7,786 bases of DNA from Nitrospinota bacterium (GTDB taxonomy: Bacteria > UBA8248 > JACPRG01), in contig JASLXW010000186.1 in NCBI GenBank assembly GCA_030740135.1, forward strand, positions 1-7,786. Reading direction: 5' to 3'. Under the pieces are notes generated by a model. That model worked only from the letters and a program-made list of their open reading frames with translations, ran no database searches and was not told where the DNA came from. The translations under genes and the position numbers were made by a program. Shown here in pieces: positions 5,776-7,786 of the stretch (positions are counted from its first letter, which is position 1; every line of letters begins with the position of its first letter).

Positions 5776-6840
5776 ATGGGCCTTTACGAGCGTGTTCTCC
5801 GTCCCGCACTGTTTTGTCTCCCGGCCGAGACCGCCCACAACCTGGGCAAGCGGGCCCTTTCCGTGGAGCTGCCGTGGCGTCTCCAGGCGGGGAGGTATCG
5901 GGTCGCCGACCCCCGGCTGGAAACCGAGGTCGCGGGCCTTCGCCAGACCGGCCCCTTCGGCTTGACGGCCGGGTTCGACAAGGACGCCCTCGCCCTTCCA
6001 GGCCTCGCCCACCTCGGCTTCGGCAGCGTCACGGTGGGGGCGATCATGCCGGAGCCCAGGGCGGGCAATCCCAGGCCCCGGCTGGGTCGGCGGCCGGAAG
6101 AACGGGCGTTGCTCAACTGCATGGGCCTCCCCTCCCGGGGGCTGGATTACGCCGTGCGGAACCTGCGGCGGCATCGCGCGTCTCATCCGTCCGGCGGGCC
6201 CCCGGTCATCGCGAACGTGGGCGGGTTCACCATCGAAGGGATCCTGGGCTGCTTCCGGGCGGTGGAGCCTTATGTGGACGCCGTCGAGCTGGACCTGACC
6301 TGCCCCAACGTCCGGGTGGAGGGCGAGCTGGCCCGGATGGAGGGCATCGTCAAGGCCATGAAGATCATCATGGCGGAGCGCACGAAGCCCGTTCTCACAA
6401 AGCTCCCCCTTCGCTCGCCGGAAGGGAGCTGGCGGCGGGCGCTGGACATGACGCGGGCGGCCGTCGAGGCCGGACTGGACGGCGTTACCGCGGCGGGGAA
6501 CCTCCGGGTCGAGGACAACCGGCTCTCGAAGCGGCAGGTTTCCCTGACGGGGCCGCCTTGCCTGGAGAACACCCTCGAAGTCGTCCGGGAGCTGCGGGCC
6601 GTTGCGGGAGAGGGATTCACGATCCGCATGTCGGGCGGCGCGTCCGACGGCGCGGGCGTCTTTCGCCTTCTGGAAGCCGGCGCGGACGCGGTGAACGCCT
6701 TCACAGCCTTTGTCTATCAGGGTCCGGGCGTCGCGGCGCGGGTCAACCGGCAGCTTCTCGAAAAGATGGACGCGGAAGGCGTCCGATCCGTCCGCGAGAT
6801 TCGGGAGCGCCGGGCCGCGTCCAAGACGGGCGTTTCATAG
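5776..6840 (+). CDS. Dihydroorotate dehydrogenase-like flavoprotein, downstream paralogue
   Basis: A 354-residue paralogue of the preceding gene. By eye well over half of the residues are identical along the whole length, with only one gap of about two residues. The same landmarks are present: MGLYERVLRPALF...ETAHNLGKRAL, FDKD with K69, LGFGSVTVGAIMP (80-92), NPRPRL, DLTCPNV with C176, and SGGASDG...AFVYQGP. Unlike the upstream copy it keeps three positions expected for FMN/substrate binding: N114 (in NCMGL, for NRMGF), N147 (in NVGG) and K209 (in TKLP). It is thus the better candidate for a working flavoenzyme. It shares with its neighbour the D in DLTCPN (normally N) and the loss of the TNTT substrate loop (here TAAGN), so dihydroorotate is doubtful as substrate. 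The ATG at 5776 has GGAGG 8 bases upstream; the gap from the previous stop is 32 bases, so the two genes very likely form one operon. It might still be annotated PyrD by similarity. Confidence 0.86.
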   Translation: MGLYERVLRPALFCLPAETAHNLGKRALSVELPWRLQAGRYRVADPRLETEVAGLRQTGPFGLTAGFDKDALALPGLAHLGFGSVTVGAIMPEPRAGNPRPRLGRRPEERALLNCMGLPSRGLDYAVRNLRRHRASHPSGGPPVIANVGGFTIEGILGCFRAVEPYVDAVELDLTCPNVRVEGELARMEGIVKAMKIIMAERTKPVLTKLPLRSPEGSWRRALDMTRAAVEAGLDGVTAAGNLRVEDNRLSKRQVSLTGPPCLENTLEVVRELRAVAGEGFTIRMSGGASDGAGVFRLLEAGADAVNAFTAFVYQGPGVAARVNRQLLEKMDAEGVRSVREIRERRAASKTGVS

Positions 6841-6907
6841 TCCGAGGCGATAACGCCCCCCTCCACCCCTTTCTCCGAATGAACATCATCGGCTCGACGA
6901 GGATGCC

Positions 6908-7642
6908 GTGTTGAAAGAAATGATCCGATCCGCTTGGAGATCGGCGATCAGAAGTTGTCTCTTGATCTATAGAAGGGGCGCGCCCAAAGGATTGAGGCCG
7001 GAGGATGGAAAGTTTCTCATGACTTTGGCGTTGGGGGATCAAACCATCTACGATGTGGGCGCGTATAAAGGTTATTACACCCTCTTTTTTTCCCGGGCCG
7101 TCGGGGGCGGGGGGAAGGTCATCGCGTTTGAGCCGCATCCCGGCAACCATAAGAAGCTTCTGAAAAGGATAAAGCTCAACCTGCTGGACAACGTGGAAGC
7201 GCGGCCGGTCGCCGTCGGAAATGAAACCGGCCAAAGGACGCTGGCCTTTCGGGATACGGATTCCGGGACCTCGAGCCTTCAAGAAGAGATGAAAGCGCAG
7301 ATTCTCCATGAAAAGGACGCGGGGAGCGTACAAGTCGAGATCGATTCACTGGATCGCCAGATCGCCGCCCATCACTTCCCGAAGCCGGACCTGATCAAGA
7401 TCGATGTCGAAGGGTTTGAAATGGATGTCCTTCTCGGGATGGGTGAAACGATAAGAAACCACAAACCCAAGCTTTACATCGAAATCCATGGTGTCGACGC
7501 GGAAAGCAAAATCGCAAATATGCGGAAAGTCGTCGAATTCTTATCGGGATGGGCGTATACGATTCGCCACGTTGAATCCGGAGCGATGATCAACCCGACG
7601 AACAGCCAAATCGCCAAAGAGGGTCATCTGTATTGCACTTAG
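6908..7642 (+). CDS. FkbM family methyltransferase
   Basis: A 244-residue class I SAM-dependent methyltransferase of the FkbM type, often found adding O-methyl groups to sugars or polyketides in surface-polysaccharide or secondary-metabolite clusters. Visible motifs: SAM-binding IYDVGAYKGYYT (47-58), VIAFEPHP (71-78) with acidic E75, the family signature DLIKIDVEGFEMDVL (161-175) and PKLYIEIHG (187-195). The start is uncertain. The GTG at 6908 has GAGGA 4 bases upstream; TTG 6911 and ATG 6920 are in-frame alternatives. The first ~25 residues are a basic/hydrophobic lead-in without a clear signal peptide. Base composition is much lower in GC than all other genes here (28 of 60 bases G+C at 7441-7500), and A-ending codons such as AAA, GAA and ATA are common. 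This suggests recent acquisition. It lies 67 bases after the flavoprotein pair on the same strand but probably belongs to a different functional region to the right. Confidence 0.9.
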   Translation: MLKEMIRSAWRSAIRSCLLIYRRGAPKGLRPEDGKFLMTLALGDQTIYDVGAYKGYYTLFFSRAVGGGGKVIAFEPHPGNHKKLLKRIKLNLLDNVEARPVAVGNETGQRTLAFRDTDSGTSSLQEEMKAQILHEKDAGSVQVEIDSLDRQIAAHHFPKPDLIKIDVEGFEMDVLLGMGETIRNHKPKLYIEIHGVDAESKIANMRKVVEFLSGWAYTIRHVESGAMINPTNSQIAKEGHLYCT

Positions 7643-7654
7643 TGTCCTGTTTGA

Positions 7655-7695
7655 GACATTCGCATAAGAAGATCGACAATGATCAATGCGATGTC
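7655..7695. repeat. Imperfect inverted repeat just after the FkbM gene
   Basis: GACATTCGCAT (7655-7665) and ATGCGATGTC (7686-7695) pair over 10 bp with one bulged T, around a 20-base loop. No T-tract follows. It may be a termination/stability hairpin of the methyltransferase mRNA or part of a mobile-element end. Confidence 0.55.
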
Positions 7696-7719
7696 CCACC
7701 GGAGCTTAATCGAACGAGG

Positions 7720-7733
7720 GTGCGGAGCCGCAC
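7720..7733. repeat. Tight palindrome GTGCGG/CCGCAC
   Basis: Six-base arms 7720-7725 and 7728-7733 flank two bases. As RNA it would fold as a 5-bp stem with a GAGC loop. It is the middle one of three successive hairpins in the terminal noncoding stretch. Confidence 0.5.
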
Positions 7734-7739
7734 GTGAAA

Positions 7740-7780
7740 GTCCGGGCAGGGCGGGCAGGATGCCCACCCTGCCGGTGGAC
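7740..7780. repeat. Long GC-rich hairpin, REP-like
   Basis: Arms 7745-7757 and 7761-7773 match at 12 of 13 positions around the loop GGA. GTCC (7740-7743) and GGAC (7777-7780) extend the stem beyond a small internal loop. The single mismatch would be a G-U pair if the minus strand is transcribed. This form is like dispersed extragenic palindromes; the window ends 6 bases later, so its surroundings are unknown. Confidence 0.6.
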
Positions 7781-7786
7781 GGTGGA

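Noticed and set aside
7734..7786. Possible 5' part of RNase P RNA (GAAAGTCCGGGC)
   Set aside because: The string matches a conserved RNase P segment. However, what follows is a long simple hairpin, not the expected P4 and following helices, and the upstream P1-P3 arrangement is not seen.

Overview
This is a gene-dense, very GC-rich bacterial window holding six complete or near-complete housekeeping-type genes on the minus strand and three genes on the plus strand. Shine-Dalgarno sites, a sigma70-type promoter and bacterial-type EngB and RsmI indicate a bacterium. The phylum cannot be named from this sequence alone. The mixture of an archaeal/anaerobe-style endonuclease IV, a SIRT4-like sirtuin and divergent dihydroorotate-dehydrogenase-like proteins would suit a poorly characterised environmental lineage, but that is inference.

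Minus-strand block (about 1-4556, transcribed right to left). The order is rsmI (16S rRNA C1402 2'-O-methyltransferase), a CaCA-family Na+/Ca2+ antiporter, a sirtuin whose start codon overlaps the antiporter stop by one base, engB (ribosome-assembly GTPase), an endonuclease IV-type AP endonuclease, and the first 55 codons of trxB. The first five genes are close enough to be one transcription unit, with gaps of 86, -1, 86 and about 52 bases. trxB follows a 212-base gap that holds its own strong-looking promoter (TTGACA, 17-base spacer, TATATT) and a leader of about 100 bases. The unit mixes translation (RsmI, EngB), DNA repair (Nfo), NAD-dependent deacylation and ion transport, so it is not an obvious single pathway.

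Plus-strand block (4673-6840). After a 116-base divergent intergenic region lie two tandem paralogues, 356 and 354 residues long. They have the overall shape of class 2 dihydroorotate dehydrogenase but a class 1-like Cys in the catalytic loop, and several substrate- and FMN-contacting residues are changed. The upstream copy has lost additional cofactor-site residues that the downstream copy keeps. This pair is the most unusual coding feature of the window: probably not ordinary PyrD, and possibly an active/inactive partner pair.

Right edge (6841-7786). Base composition drops sharply: a 60-base sample at 7441-7500 has 28 G+C, against 46 at 6421-6480. An FkbM-family methyltransferase lies here, typical of surface-glycan islands. 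It is followed by 144 noncoding bases with three consecutive inverted repeats, which look like a mobile-element end, REP-like repeat or structured RNA cut by the window end.
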